Positions 7,300 through 17,901 of a stretch of DNA of 64,000 bases are shown in pieces. Under the pieces are notes generated by a model that saw only the letters and a list, made by a program, of their open reading frames with translations, was not told the DNA's origin and made no database searches. The DNA is from Gammaproteobacteria bacterium UBA7310 (GTDB lineage Bacteria > Pseudomonadota > Gammaproteobacteria > Pseudomonadales > Ketobacteraceae): assembly GCA_002471665.1 (NCBI GenBank), contig DKQK01000029.1, forward strand, positions 68,902 to 132,901, given 5' to 3'. Each line of letters begins with the position of its first letter. Positions within the stretch are counted from its first letter, which is position 1. Made by a program: the position numbers and the translations under genes.

Positions 7300-9366
7300 A
7301 TGTCGTCTAGCACTGGAAAGCTGGAATCCAGCAAGTCCACTAACCTGATACCGGTCTATATTATTGGCCTGGTTATCACCATTGGTCTGATGCTGCTGAA
7401 CTTTTACTTTGTGGCAAATCACAGTGAGCAGTCAGCGAAGTACGTAACCAAAGCGACAGAATTGAGGGTACTCTCTCAAAGGATCGCGAAAAACGCCCTC
7501 GAGGCTGCCGCCGGTAACGGAGACGCGTTCTCCTTCCTGGATCAGGCGCGGGTGGATTTCGGTCTGGAGTGGGATGCCATCAAAAACGGCTCTCCCGATG
7601 AAGGCATGGCCGCCGATTCAATCTTTATCACCTCCGCCCCCCAGGAAATGGGTGACGTGGAGCGGGTCTGGAAGCAGGTGTCCGACAGCTCCGACGTGAT
7701 TCTGGAAGGTCGCCAGACGGTGATTAACCTGCACGACGTGGCCCGGGCTCTGAACGAAAACATCCCCGTACTGCAGGAAGAGTACGATCTGGTGGTTCAG
7801 ACCCTGGTGGACAGCAAGGCACCGGCAGACCAGGTGGCGGTGGCACAGCGACAGTCGCTGCTGGCAGAACGAATTGTGCGTTCGGTTAACAAGGTGCTGG
7901 AAGGGGGCGAAGACGCGGTCATGGCCGCCGACAGTTTCGGCCAGGATACCGAGCGATTCGGTCGTGTACTGCAAGGTATGTTGGAAGGGGACAAATCACT
8001 GGGTATCACCCGGGTGCGGGATAAAGCCGCGGTGGAATCCCTTAATGAAATTTCTGACCTGTTTGCCGGTGTGGCGGAAAGCGTGGACGAGATCCTGGAG
8101 AGTTCGCCGGAACTGTTCCAGGTGCGTGCGGCAGCCAACGGCATCTTCAAGGATTCACAAACCCTGCTGACCGAAACCGGTGCACTGGCCCGCTCCTTCG
8201 AGGGCACCCCGGTAGCCGGCTTCTGGTCGACACTCTTCGGTATTATCTTCGCCGCTCTGGCACTGCTCTTCCTGCTGCTGATCTTCTTCTCCTTTATCGC
8301 CCAAACCCGCTCTCGTCTGGCGGAAGAGGAACAGCGTCGTGAAGAGAAAGAAATGCAGAACCAGCATAACCAGGAAGCGATCCTGCGACTGCTGGATGAG
8401 CTGGGTGACCTGGCGGATGGTGACTTGACCATCCAGACCACGGTAACCGAGGATTTCACCGGTGCCATCGCCGACTCCATCAACTTCACCATCGACCAAT
8501 TGCGCTCACTGGTATCCACCATCAATGAGACAGCGGTGCAGGTATCGGCTGCGGCCCAGGAAACCCAGGCCACGGCTATGCATCTGGCGGAAGCGTCCGA
8601 ACATCAGGCCCAGGAAATTGCCGGGGCATCAGCCGCGATCAACGAGATGGCGGTGTCCATCGACCAGGTATCGGCCAACGCGGCTGAATCAGCGGCGGTT
8701 GCGGAGCGATCGGTATCCATCGCCAACAAAGGTGCGGAAGTGGTACAGAATACGATTCACGGGATGGACACCATCCGTGAACAGATTCAGGAAACCTCCA
8801 AACGGATCAAGCGACTGGGTGAATCCTCCCAGGAAATCGGTGACATCGTATCGCTGATCAACGACATCGCCGACCAAACCAACATTCTCGCATTGAACGC
8901 GGCGATCCAGGCCTCTATGGCCGGTGAAGCGGGTCGCGGCTTCGCGGTGGTAGCGGACGAAGTACAGCGCCTTGCGGAACGGGCCTCTGCGGCCACCAAG
9001 CAGATCGAGGCACTGGTTAAAACCATCCAGACCGACACCAACGAAGCGGTAATCTCCATGGAGCAAACCACCTCTGAAGTGGTGCGCGGTGCCCGCCTGG
9101 CGCAGGACGCGGGTGTGGCCCTGGAAGAGATCGAGAACGTATCCAGTAACCTGGCGGACTTGATCCAGAACATTTCGAACGCAGCGCGTCAGCAGGCAGC
9201 ATCGGCAGGTCACATTTCCAATACGATGAACGTTATCCAGGAAATCACCTCGCAAACCTCTGCCGGTACCACCGCGACGGCAACGTCCATCGGTAACCTG
9301 GCGGAACTGGCGGTGCAGATGCGTAATTCAGTTGCCGGTTTCAAACTGCCGGAAACGGGAATGTAA
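7300..9366 (+). CDS. pilJ: Pil-Chp chemoreceptor PilJ (methyl-accepting protein)
   Basis: This is a membrane chemoreceptor of 688 residues. TM1 lies near residues 17-40 and TM2 near 305-332, enclosing a helical periplasmic sensing domain built of two PilJ-type modules. The cytoplasmic part has a HAMP-like linker and a methyl-accepting signalling helix with the conserved tip containing DQTNILALNAAIQASMAGE. In Pseudomonas PilJ interacts with pilin and signals surface contact to ChpA through PilI and ChpC. The start follows CAGGAG at good spacing. Confidence 0.95.
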   Translation: MSSSTGKLESSKSTNLIPVYIIGLVITIGLMLLNFYFVANHSEQSAKYVTKATELRVLSQRIAKNALEAAAGNGDAFSFLDQARVDFGLEWDAIKNGSPDEGMAADSIFITSAPQEMGDVERVWKQVSDSSDVILEGRQTVINLHDVARALNENIPVLQEEYDLVVQTLVDSKAPADQVAVAQRQSLLAERIVRSVNKVLEGGEDAVMAADSFGQDTERFGRVLQGMLEGDKSLGITRVRDKAAVESLNEISDLFAGVAESVDEILESSPELFQVRAAANGIFKDSQTLLTETGALARSFEGTPVAGFWSTLFGIIFAALALLFLLLIFFSFIAQTRSRLAEEEQRREEKEMQNQHNQEAILRLLDELGDLADGDLTIQTTVTEDFTGAIADSINFTIDQLRSLVSTINETAVQVSAAAQETQATAMHLAEASEHQAQEIAGASAAINEMAVSIDQVSANAAESAAVAERSVSIANKGAEVVQNTIHGMDTIREQIQETSKRIKRLGESSQEIGDIVSLINDIADQTNILALNAAIQASMAGEAGRGFAVVADEVQRLAERASAATKQIEALVKTIQTDTNEAVISMEQTTSEVVRGARLAQDAGVALEEIENVSSNLADLIQNISNAARQQAASAGHISNTMNVIQEITSQTSAGTTATATSIGNLAELAVQMRNSVAGFKLPETGM

Positions 9367-9432
9367 AACACCTTGGCCCGGTGGCTGTGGCAACAGACAT
9401 CGGGCCGGTTACAGGTGTTGTGGCCGGGAGTG

Positions 9433-10299
9433 ATGTCAGTGCCAGCAGAACGATGGAGTCTTCAAAAAGCCGAACTGAACGACGAACAGTTCATGCGCTG
9501 GCGCAATCTGCTTGAAGATCGTACCGGTATGCAGTTATCCATCGAGCGTAAATCCTTCCTGGAAACCAGCCTGAATATCCGCATGCGCGAGATTGGCTGT
9601 ACCAGCTATGACACCTACTATGAAAAGCTGATGTCCGGTTTGGCGGGCGAAGTGGAGTGGGCCACGCTGGTTGACCGTCTCACTGTTCAGGAAACCAGTT
9701 TTTTCCGCCATCCCAGCTCCTATGAATTGGTGCGCAACTATTGTCAGAGCCTGTATCGCGAACAGGGCCGCAAGCATATTGAGCTGTGGAGTGTGGGTTG
9801 TGCCACCGGCGAGGAAGCCTACTCCCTGGCCATGGTGATGGAAGATCTGGTGAGCCTGCAGGATGAGCGCCGCTATTACGGCATCACCGCCACAGATATC
9901 AGTTTACCGGCGTTGTCCAAGGCGCGGGAAGGTGTGTACAACATTCGTAAGCTGGAGCGCGTGGATCAACGTTACGTCCAGCAGTTTTTTGAAAATTATG
10001 AGCGTGGTCGATGTCGTGTGGTGCCGCGCTTGAAAGATCGAGTCTGTTTTGCGCAGGTTAATGTGCTGGATCTGCGGCAGTCGCCGCTTCAGAACGTGGA
10101 TCTGGTGTTCTGTCAGAATTTGCTGATTTATTTCCAGAGTTGGCGCAAAAAAGACATCGTTACCCATTTGGCTGATCGATTGGCACCAGGCGGCATGATG
10201 GTGCTCGGGGTGGGTGAAGTGATTGACTGGCAGCGTCCGGATATGGAACGCATTCAGTACAAGGACACCCTGGCGTTCGTGAAACGCAATCACTCATAG
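9433..10299 (+). CDS. pilK: Chemotaxis methyltransferase PilK (CheR family)
   Basis: PilK is predicted to transfer methyl groups from S-adenosylmethionine to glutamates of PilJ. The N-terminal helical CheR domain contains RTGMQLSIERKSFLE, and the SAM-binding motif is LWSVGCATGEEAYSLAM; DLVFCQNLLIYF is the downstream family motif. The frame is open from a TTG at 9373, but ATG 9433 with a nearby GGGAG gives 288 residues, close to the Pseudomonas protein. It lies between pilJ and chpA, on the same strand. Confidence 0.92.
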   Translation: MSVPAERWSLQKAELNDEQFMRWRNLLEDRTGMQLSIERKSFLETSLNIRMREIGCTSYDTYYEKLMSGLAGEVEWATLVDRLTVQETSFFRHPSSYELVRNYCQSLYREQGRKHIELWSVGCATGEEAYSLAMVMEDLVSLQDERRYYGITATDISLPALSKAREGVYNIRKLERVDQRYVQQFFENYERGRCRVVPRLKDRVCFAQVNVLDLRQSPLQNVDLVFCQNLLIYFQSWRKKDIVTHLADRLAPGGMMVLGVGEVIDWQRPDMERIQYKDTLAFVKRNHS

Positions 10300-10331
10300 T
10301 GCAGTCAAGATAACCAGAGCCAGGAGCAGAC

Positions 10332-13300
10332 ATGGCTGATCAACACGATTTTCAAGCGCTGGATTGGGTTAAGGGCGAGATCGAGGAAACCCTGAAACAG
10401 GCGCAACAATCGTTGGAAGCGTTCGTGGACAACCCCGAAGATTCCACGCGCATGCGCTTTTGCCTCACCCATTTGCATCAGGTTGCAGGTACCCTGCAAA
10501 TGGTGGAGTTCTTTGGTGCGGCCCTGCTGGCAGAAGAAATGGAAAACCTGGCTATTGCGTTGATCAATGAAAAGGTGCAGCGGGTGGAAGATGCCCAGGA
10601 AGTGCTGATGAAAGCCATCCTGCAATTACCGGTGTATCTGGACCGGGTTAAGGATGGGCAGCGCGATATGCCGGTGGTGGTATTGCCGCTGTTGAATGAT
10701 CTAAGGGCGGCCCGGGGTGAGCCTCTGCTGTCGGAAACCGCATTGTTCAAACCGGATCTGGAAGCCGGCGGCGAGGCGGCGCCAAAAGATGCCGTATCAC
10801 AGGAAGCCCTGGCGCAACTGCCGCAATTGCTTAAAAAGATCCGTCAGCTGTACCAATTCGCCCTGGTGGGTTTGATCCGCAATCAGGATATGCCCACCAA
10901 TCTGGGGTACATGGCCAAATCCCTGGCCAAACTCGAGCAGTTATACAGCAACACCGCCATGGGCCAGTTATGGTGGGTTGCAGCGGCGCTGGTGGAAGGC
11001 GTATCCCGTTCCTACATTGAATTGGGTACTTCCGTAAAAATGCTGTTCGGTCAATTGGACCGTCAACTGAAACACAGTATTGATACCGGAGCCAATCGGG
11101 ATGAGGCCCTGCCCACCGATTTGCTGAAAAACCTGCTGTTCTACGTGGCGCGCGCCGAAGGTGAAACGTCCCGTATTCAGAAAGTAAAAGCCGCCTTTAA
11201 GCTGGATCGCGCCTTGCCCTCTGAAGAACGGCTTGATGATGAGCGTCAGCGCCTGACCGGCCCGGATAAGGCCGCCATTGCTTCGGTAGTGTCTGCGTTG
11301 CTGGAAGAGCTGGGCGGTGTCAAGGAAACCCTGGATCTATTCATGCGCGGGCAGGCGGTGGATGGCGCGGAGCTGCGCAGCGTGATTCCGGTGCTGAAAC
11401 AAATCGCCGATACCCTGGCGGTACTGGGCGTGGGTAATCCACGCCGTGTTATCGTCGAACAGATTGATACCATTGGCCGCATCGTGGATGACAGCAGCGC
11501 GCTCGACGACAACATGCTGATGGATGTGGCCGGTGCACTGCTGTATGTGGAAGCCACCTTGCAGGGTATGGCCATGGACCCCAGCGCCGCCGCTGCCGGT
11601 GATGATGAGGAGGATGATTCCCAGTTTGTGTCGCCTGAACAGATCAGTAAGGCGCGTTCCGCGGTGATCGAGGAGTCCCGTTCCGGTCTGGAGAACGCCA
11701 AGGATGCCATCTCCGATTATATTGGCTCGGATTTTGATCCGGATTCGTTGCAGGCCGTGCCGGATATTCTGCACAGTGTACGGGGTGGTTTGATGATGGT
11801 GCCGCTGGCCCATCCGGCGGCCCTGTTGCAAAGCTGTATCAACTTCATCAGTGAACAGTTGATCGAAGGCGGCGTGCGCCCGGACTGGAAACAAATGGAC
11901 ACCCTGGCAGATGCCATTACCAGCGTGGAATATTATCTGGAACGACTGGGTGACCGCTTCCCCGGCGACGAGGATATTCTGTCAATTGCCGAAGAGGCGG
12001 TGGCGACATTAGGCTATCCCGCTGAGCGGATCGATCCCAATGACATGGCGCCCACGCTATTGGATACGCAAGATGGCGATGCCTCTGGCAAAGGGGATTC
12101 AGCGCTGGAATCCGCTGCCGATGATCTGCAGCCGGAGTCCGATGACGACATCATTCAGATCGAGTTTACCGATGCGGATCTGCTGGCAGCAGGCGAAACC
12201 GTTGCCGCCCAACCCGAAGTGGAAGACGAAGACGATCTCATCGATGAGGAAGTCATTGAGATCTTTATTGAAGAAGCCGGTGAGGTGCTGGAAACCATCC
12301 AGGAATACCTACCCCGCTGGACCACCGATCACGATAACGAAGAAGCCCTGAAGGAATTGCGCCGCGCCTATCATACCCTGAAAGGCAGCGGGCGCATGGT
12401 GGGGGCCACCGTTGTCGGTGAACTGGCCTGGTCGGTGGAGAACATGCTGAACCGGGTGCTGGACAACAGTGTGCCCACTACAGACGCCGTCACGGACATT
12501 GTGGCCCGTGTCACCGGCGTGATTCCGGAGCTGGTCAAGGCGTTTGAGGAGCGGGTTAAGCCGGGGATCAATGTGGCGCCGTTGGCTGCGGTGGCCGATG
12601 CTCTGTCCAAGGGCGAGACGCCTCCCGCGATACCGGATGATCTCAGCGTCGGCTCGGCTGCGGAGGCAGCACCGGTGATGGAGCAGTTGCCTGAGGCGAC
12701 GGAAGTCGAAGCGGAGGATTCCGGTTCAGAGATTGATCCGGTATTGGTGGATATTTTCAGTCAGGAAGCATCCTCCCATCTGGAAACATTGAAAGGGTAT
12801 TTGGCGCAGGAGGAAAAGCAAACCCTCAGTGATGATATGCTGCGGGCGCTGCACACTTTGAAAGGCAGTGCCCATATGGCGGGAATTGGCCCCATAGCAG
12901 AGCTGGCTTCACCCACGGAGCGCTTCTTCAAAGAGTGTCATCTGCAGGGGGTAACCGCAACGGATGATATTTTTGAACTGCTGGACGACTTTGTGCAGCT
13001 GATCGAACAGGGGCTCGAAGACCTGATGGCGCACCCGGATGCGCCCATTGCCGGTAGCGAGACGTTGCTGCAACGGATCGAGCAGTTGCGCGAAGAGAAA
13101 CTCAAGCATGTGGAAGAGGAAGAGATCGCTCAGTCCGGGCGCGCCGATCCTCAGTTGCTCAGTATGTTCCTGGCCGAAGGCATGGACCTGATCATGGATG
13201 CCGGCGATGTGCTCAGTCACTGGGAGCAGAACCCGGTGCCGGGGGACGACCTGGATAAACTGCGTCAGGAACTGCGTATTCTGGCCCGCAGTGCCAGCGC

Positions 13301-16300
13301 GGCGCAACTGAATGAGGTAGTCGAGCTGAGCATGACCCTGGAAGAGCTTTATGAGGCGGCTGCCAATGGCATGATCACGCCGGATCCGGTGTTCTTCCGG
13401 ACTGCCCATAAGGCTCATGAATCCCTGGTCAACATGATGGATTTCGTGGCCGCCGGTCAACCGGTGCTGGCGGATGCCGTGGTCATCAGTGAATTACAGT
13501 CACTGATGGATCAGGCACCGGAAGTGACGGAACAGCTGGATGCCGCAAGCCAACATGCAGAAAGCGGGCAAGCGGACGAAGCGGAAGAAGCCATCGACCT
13601 GGGTGCATTGGCGGCCCCGGAAGCGGACGCCGATGAGTTTGAGTTTTCCCTGGAAGACGCTTCCGCCGAGACAGACAATGAGTTTGTGTTGGAAGATTCT
13701 GAGGCCGAGGACAGCGCGGAATCAGAAGCTGAAACAGAACAAGCTGATGATCTGGAGTTTGATTTTACCGCTGAAGCTGATGCTGAGCAGATCAGCGCCG
13801 ATAGTACGGCGGAGTTTGCCTCCGAAGAACTGATTATCGATGATGCGGATGCCGAGGATACAGAATTCAGTATTGAAGAAATTGACGAACTGGATGATGA
13901 ACCGGAAGCCGAAACACCGCCGGAAGACATGGCCAGCGACTACGATCCGGAGCTGGTGGAAATCTTCCTGGAAGAAGCGTCTGAGATTCTTGATACCACG
14001 GCCGAACAGTTACAGGCCTGGGTGGATGAACCTGCCAATCTTGAGGTGGTGGCCGGATTGCAACGCAGCCTGCACACCTTAAAGGGTGGCGCCAGAATGT
14101 CGGATATGAAAGAAATGGGGGATCTGGCCCACCATCTGGAAAATCTGTACGAAGGCCTGTGCCTGGGAACCTTCACGGCGACTGCACCGTTGTATAATTT
14201 ACTGCATCAATGCCACGATCGCCTGGCCGAAATGTTTGAGACCATTCAGAGTGGCCAGCAGGCGAAACCGGCCGATGACCTGATCGGTAAAATCGATGAC
14301 TTTACCCATGGCCGTCTGACGGAGGAAGCGCCTTCAACCCAGACCGCGGACGAACCGGAAGTACCGGTGCTGACGGTGGCGGATAATGCGTTGGAGCCGC
14401 GGGCCGAAGCGGACACCGAAGCCTTATCGGCCCTGGGTGGTGCCGGTGAGGAAGTGGATACCGAAATTCTGGAGATCTTCCTGGAAGAAGCAGAAGAACT
14501 CACCGAGGGCATCGACAATACCATTAATGCGTGGCTGTCCGAACGCGACAATCAGGAACACCTGGACGAGATGAAACGCCTGCTGCATACCCTGAAAGGG
14601 GGCGCGCGTCTGGCCGGTCTGGTGCACATTGGTAATTTGAGTCACAGTTTTGAAACCTTCCTTATTCAGAGCGAAACCGATCAGGTGGCCATGGACGATG
14701 CGTTCTTTGCCCGGGTGCAGTCGGAACACGACAAGCTGTTTGAACAGATGGAACATCTGCGACAGCATGGCGGTGAGCTGATTTCCACTGCAGGCGAGGA
14801 GCATGCTGCCGAGTTTGAATTCTCCATGGAAGACGAGGCTCCGTCGCAGGAGGCGGTAGCAGAGTCTGCAGCAGAAGAGCCGGCGGACAACGTAGTGCCC
14901 ATCACTGCCCAGCCCACGCCCCAGGAAACCTTCGTGGCACCGAAGCCGGATGAAATGCTGCCGGCTTCTGCCTTCCATACAGAAGACAAAAAGCGCTCCA
15001 GTGGTGAAAGCGTTAAGGTGTCGTCGGAACTGATGGAGGGATTGGTAAACCTGGCCGGTGAAACCTCCATTATTCGTGGCCGGATTGAGCAGGAGATCAC
15101 TGACTTCAACGGGGTCATCAGTGAGATCGGCATGACCATAGATCGTGCCCGTGAATTATTGCGCCGACTGGATATCGAAACCGAAGCCCAGATTTCCTAC
15201 CGTTATCAACAGGCCCAGACCGAGGGTCAGGGCTACGAAGATTTTGACCCGTTGGAGATGGACCGATACTCCACGCTTAACCAGTTGTCGCGGTCATTGG
15301 GTGAAACCGTGTCGGATATGATGGACCTGCGGGACTCGCTGACGGATCGGGCCCGCGATGCAGAAACCCTGTTGATCCAGCAGGGCCGTATCAACTCCGA
15401 ATTGCAGGAGAGCCTGATGCGTACGCGCATGGTACCGTTCTCCCGCATGGTGCCCCGCCTGCGTCGTATCGTGCGGCAGATTGCCGGTGAAGTGGGCAAG
15501 AAAGCGGAACTGGAAATCATCGGTGCCGAAGGGGAAATGGATCGGACGGTGCTGGAACGTATGGTGCCGCCCCTGGAACACATGCTGCGTAACGCGGTGG
15601 ACCATGGTTTGGAAACCCCGGAGCAGCGGGTGGCCGCCGGTAAAAAGGACACCGGCCGCATCACCATTCACCTGGCCCGTGAAGGCGGTGAAGTGGTACT
15701 GCGGCTCACCGACGATGGTAAGGGTATCAATCTTGAAGGTGTTAAGAAGCGGGCTATCGAGCGGGGTTTGATGAAAACCGATGCGCCCCTGACCGACAAG
15801 GAAGTGATGCAGTTTATTTTCAAACCCGGTTTCAGTACGGCGGAAAAAGTGACCCAAATCTCCGGCCGTGGTGTGGGTATGGATGTGGTGCACAGCGAGA
15901 TCAAGCAGTTGGGCGGTAACGTGAAGCTGCACTCTGCCCCCGGCGCCGGTTCCCAGTTTACCATTCGCCTGCCGTTTACCGTGTCGGTCAACCGTGCCTT
16001 GATGGTGCGGGTGGGTGAAGACCAGTACGCCATTCCCTTGAACAACATCGAAGGGATCGTGCGGGTCAGCCCCTATGAACTGGAAGCGTATTACCAGCCG
16101 GATGCACCCAAGTTTGAATACGCGGCGCAGCAATACAGTATGCGTTATCTGGGGCGTTATGTGCATAACAATCCCATTCCCAACCTCACCAGCCATACCA
16201 AACCGATACCGGTGCTGCTGGTGCGCGGTGGCGATCATGCGGTGGCCCTGCAGGTGGATGCGCTGCTGGGTTCCCGCGAGGTGGTGGTGAAATCCGTGGG

Positions 16301-16847
16301 GCCGCAATTAGCGGCGGTGAGCGGTATTTCCGGTGCCACCATTCGCGGTGACGGTAGCGTGGTCATCATTCTTGACTTGAATGCGGTGATCCGTGCCGAG
16401 CAGGCACAGCTCAGTCTGGAAGAGAATCTGGAATTGTCCCAGGAAGCGGCCCGTGCGCGGGAAGAAGCCAATGAGACGCCGCTGGTGATGGTGGTGGACG
16501 ACTCTGTGACGGTACGCAAGGTAACCAGTCGCCTGCTGGAACGTCACGGGTTTGATGTGGTGACGGCCAAAGACGGTGTGGATGCCATCACCCAACTGCA
16601 GGACATCAAACCGGATGTAATGTTGCTGGACATTGAAATGCCGCGGATGGACGGTTTTGAAGTGGCCACCCTGGTGCGGCACGATGAGCGACTGCAGGAT
16701 ACACCGATCATCATGATTACCTCGCGCACCGGTGAAAAACACCGTGACCGGGCCATGAGCATCGGCGTTAACCGTTACATGGGTAAACCCTATCAGGAAA
16801 CCGTTTTACTGCAGACCATAGAAGATCTGATCAAACAGGAAGCCTAG
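10332..16847 (+). CDS. chpA: Hybrid CheA-type histidine kinase ChpA with multiple HPt domains
   Basis: This 2171-residue hub kinase belongs to the type IV pilus chemosensory system. Four canonical phosphotransfer modules carry HTLKG motifs at H681, H841, H1248 and H1419. Two degenerate histidine modules lie at H49 (HQVAGTLQM) and H481 (HSVRGG). A further HPt-like segment near residue 984 (LRILARSASAA) lacks the histidine. Long acidic linkers separate them, especially residues about 1070-1200. The C-terminal third is a CheA core: dimerisation helices near 1560, an HATPase with HMLRNAVDHGLE near 1755 and the GRGVGMDVV box, a CheW-like domain, and a receiver with phosphoacceptor Asp near 2100 (MLLDIEMPRMDG). 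The architecture resembles P. aeruginosa ChpA, though shorter. Confidence 0.95.
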   Translation: MADQHDFQALDWVKGEIEETLKQAQQSLEAFVDNPEDSTRMRFCLTHLHQVAGTLQMVEFFGAALLAEEMENLAIALINEKVQRVEDAQEVLMKAILQLPVYLDRVKDGQRDMPVVVLPLLNDLRAARGEPLLSETALFKPDLEAGGEAAPKDAVSQEALAQLPQLLKKIRQLYQFALVGLIRNQDMPTNLGYMAKSLAKLEQLYSNTAMGQLWWVAAALVEGVSRSYIELGTSVKMLFGQLDRQLKHSIDTGANRDEALPTDLLKNLLFYVARAEGETSRIQKVKAAFKLDRALPSEERLDDERQRLTGPDKAAIASVVSALLEELGGVKETLDLFMRGQAVDGAELRSVIPVLKQIADTLAVLGVGNPRRVIVEQIDTIGRIVDDSSALDDNMLMDVAGALLYVEATLQGMAMDPSAAAAGDDEEDDSQFVSPEQISKARSAVIEESRSGLENAKDAISDYIGSDFDPDSLQAVPDILHSVRGGLMMVPLAHPAALLQSCINFISEQLIEGGVRPDWKQMDTLADAITSVEYYLERLGDRFPGDEDILSIAEEAVATLGYPAERIDPNDMAPTLLDTQDGDASGKGDSALESAADDLQPESDDDIIQIEFTDADLLAAGETVAAQPEVEDEDDLIDEEVIEIFIEEAGEVLETIQEYLPRWTTDHDNEEALKELRRAYHTLKGSGRMVGATVVGELAWSVENMLNRVLDNSVPTTDAVTDIVARVTGVIPELVKAFEERVKPGINVAPLAAVADALSKGETPPAIPDDLSVGSAAEAAPVMEQLPEATEVEAEDSGSEIDPVLVDIFSQEASSHLETLKGYLAQEEKQTLSDDMLRALHTLKGSAHMAGIGPIAELASPTERFFKECHLQGVTATDDIFELLDDFVQLIEQGLEDLMAHPDAPIAGSETLLQRIEQLREEKLKHVEEEEIAQSGRADPQLLSMFLAEGMDLIMDAGDVLSHWEQNPVPGDDLDKLRQELRILARSASAAQLNEVVELSMTLEELYEAAANGMITPDPVFFRTAHKAHESLVNMMDFVAAGQPVLADAVVISELQSLMDQAPEVTEQLDAASQHAESGQADEAEEAIDLGALAAPEADADEFEFSLEDASAETDNEFVLEDSEAEDSAESEAETEQADDLEFDFTAEADAEQISADSTAEFASEELIIDDADAEDTEFSIEEIDELDDEPEAETPPEDMASDYDPELVEIFLEEASEILDTTAEQLQAWVDEPANLEVVAGLQRSLHTLKGGARMSDMKEMGDLAHHLENLYEGLCLGTFTATAPLYNLLHQCHDRLAEMFETIQSGQQAKPADDLIGKIDDFTHGRLTEEAPSTQTADEPEVPVLTVADNALEPRAEADTEALSALGGAGEEVDTEILEIFLEEAEELTEGIDNTINAWLSERDNQEHLDEMKRLLHTLKGGARLAGLVHIGNLSHSFETFLIQSETDQVAMDDAFFARVQSEHDKLFEQMEHLRQHGGELISTAGEEHAAEFEFSMEDEAPSQEAVAESAAEEPADNVVPITAQPTPQETFVAPKPDEMLPASAFHTEDKKRSSGESVKVSSELMEGLVNLAGETSIIRGRIEQEITDFNGVISEIGMTIDRARELLRRLDIETEAQISYRYQQAQTEGQGYEDFDPLEMDRYSTLNQLSRSLGETVSDMMDLRDSLTDRARDAETLLIQQGRINSELQESLMRTRMVPFSRMVPRLRRIVRQIAGEVGKKAELEIIGAEGEMDRTVLERMVPPLEHMLRNAVDHGLETPEQRVAAGKKDTGRITIHLAREGGEVVLRLTDDGKGINLEGVKKRAIERGLMKTDAPLTDKEVMQFIFKPGFSTAEKVTQISGRGVGMDVVHSEIKQLGGNVKLHSAPGAGSQFTIRLPFTVSVNRALMVRVGEDQYAIPLNNIEGIVRVSPYELEAYYQPDAPKFEYAAQQYSMRYLGRYVHNNPIPNLTSHTKPIPVLLVRGGDHAVALQVDALLGSREVVVKSVGPQLAAVSGISGATIRGDGSVVIILDLNAVIRAEQAQLSLEENLELSQEAARAREEANETPLVMVVDDSVTVRKVTSRLLERHGFDVVTAKDGVDAITQLQDIKPDVMLLDIEMPRMDGFEVATLVRHDERLQDTPIIMITSRTGEKHRDRAMSIGVNRYMGKPYQETVLLQTIEDLIKQEA

Positions 16848-16848
16848 T

Positions 16849-17889
16849 GTGTCCCACAAGCCCGGCACCCGTAAAGGGAGCCAGAACCCCCGGGTGGGGG
16901 TCATTGCAGACTCAACACTGCAACGACACGTGGTCTGCAAGACCATTGAGTCGGTGGGCTACGGTGTGGCAGTTACCTTGTCGCCGGATAAGGTAAGCGA
17001 CGAGTTGATCATGGGCGACCAGGCGGATGTTTGGTTGGTGGACATCGAAGACGAAGACAAATGGTCGGATTTCATTGTGCACTTGTTTGAGTCTTCCACG
17101 GTTCCGATTCTGTTGGGGGAAGGCAACGCTCCCAGTATCAGCAGCCTGCAGTTTCAACGCTGGGAGCGCAAGATTTTCTCAAAGTTGAAAGACATTGTGG
17201 GTAAGCCGATGCCCTGCGATACGGAAATGCAGACCCTGGCCCAGGCGGTGACGGAGCCGGTGCAGACGGATAACGCCGACACCGAAGAAGAAGGCGATCC
17301 CGCTTCCAACGTTTGGGTGTTGGGGGCCTCGTTGGGCGGTCCGGCGGCGGTGAAGGAGTTCCTTGACGCGTTGCCGGCAGGATTGCCCATTGCCTTTGTG
17401 ATCGCGCAGCACATTGATCCCGGATTCCAGGAAACCCTGAGCAAGGTGTGGAGCCGCAACTCCCATTTTACCTTCAAGGAACCACGGGCCGGACGCTGCC
17501 TGAGCCACGGGGAAATACTGATCGCGCCGGTTGAGCAGGTGATGTCGGTGAATCAGTTTGCCCGGGTGGAGCTGTTTGAGGAACCGTGGGAAGGGCCGTA
17601 TTCACCGTCCATCGATCAGGTAATGGCGCTGATAGCGGACCATTTTGGGGTGCAAAGCGGCGCTATACTGTTCAGTGGCATGGGCAATGACGGCGCCATC
17701 TCCGCCGCCAAGTTGCGACAGATGGGCATCGAAGTCTGGGCGCAAAGTGCCGAGACCTGTGCCAACAGCTCACAGCCGGACTCAGCACGGGCCACCGGTT
17801 GTGTTAGCTTCAGTGGCTCTCCCCGGGAGTTGGCCCGTAAACTGGTCGAATACACCTCGGAGCACTACTCCGAATCATTGTTAAATTAG
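16849..17889 (+). CDS. chpB: Chemotaxis methylesterase ChpB (CheB-like)
   Basis: This 346-residue protein has a C-terminal CheB methylesterase domain and an N-terminal receiver-like region that is degenerate. Catalytic Ser (LGASLGGPAAV, about residue 161), His (IAQHIDPGF) and Asp (FSGMGNDGAIS) are all present. It should remove methyl groups from PilJ. It starts with GTG one base after the chpA stop, which implies translational coupling. The start is otherwise unsupported by a strong ribosome binding site. Confidence 0.92.
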   Translation: MSHKPGTRKGSQNPRVGVIADSTLQRHVVCKTIESVGYGVAVTLSPDKVSDELIMGDQADVWLVDIEDEDKWSDFIVHLFESSTVPILLGEGNAPSISSLQFQRWERKIFSKLKDIVGKPMPCDTEMQTLAQAVTEPVQTDNADTEEEGDPASNVWVLGASLGGPAAVKEFLDALPAGLPIAFVIAQHIDPGFQETLSKVWSRNSHFTFKEPRAGRCLSHGEILIAPVEQVMSVNQFARVELFEEPWEGPYSPSIDQVMALIADHFGVQSGAILFSGMGNDGAISAAKLRQMGIEVWAQSAETCANSSQPDSARATGCVSFSGSPRELARKLVEYTSEHYSESLLN

Positions 17890-17901
17890 ACGGAACATTC
17901 T

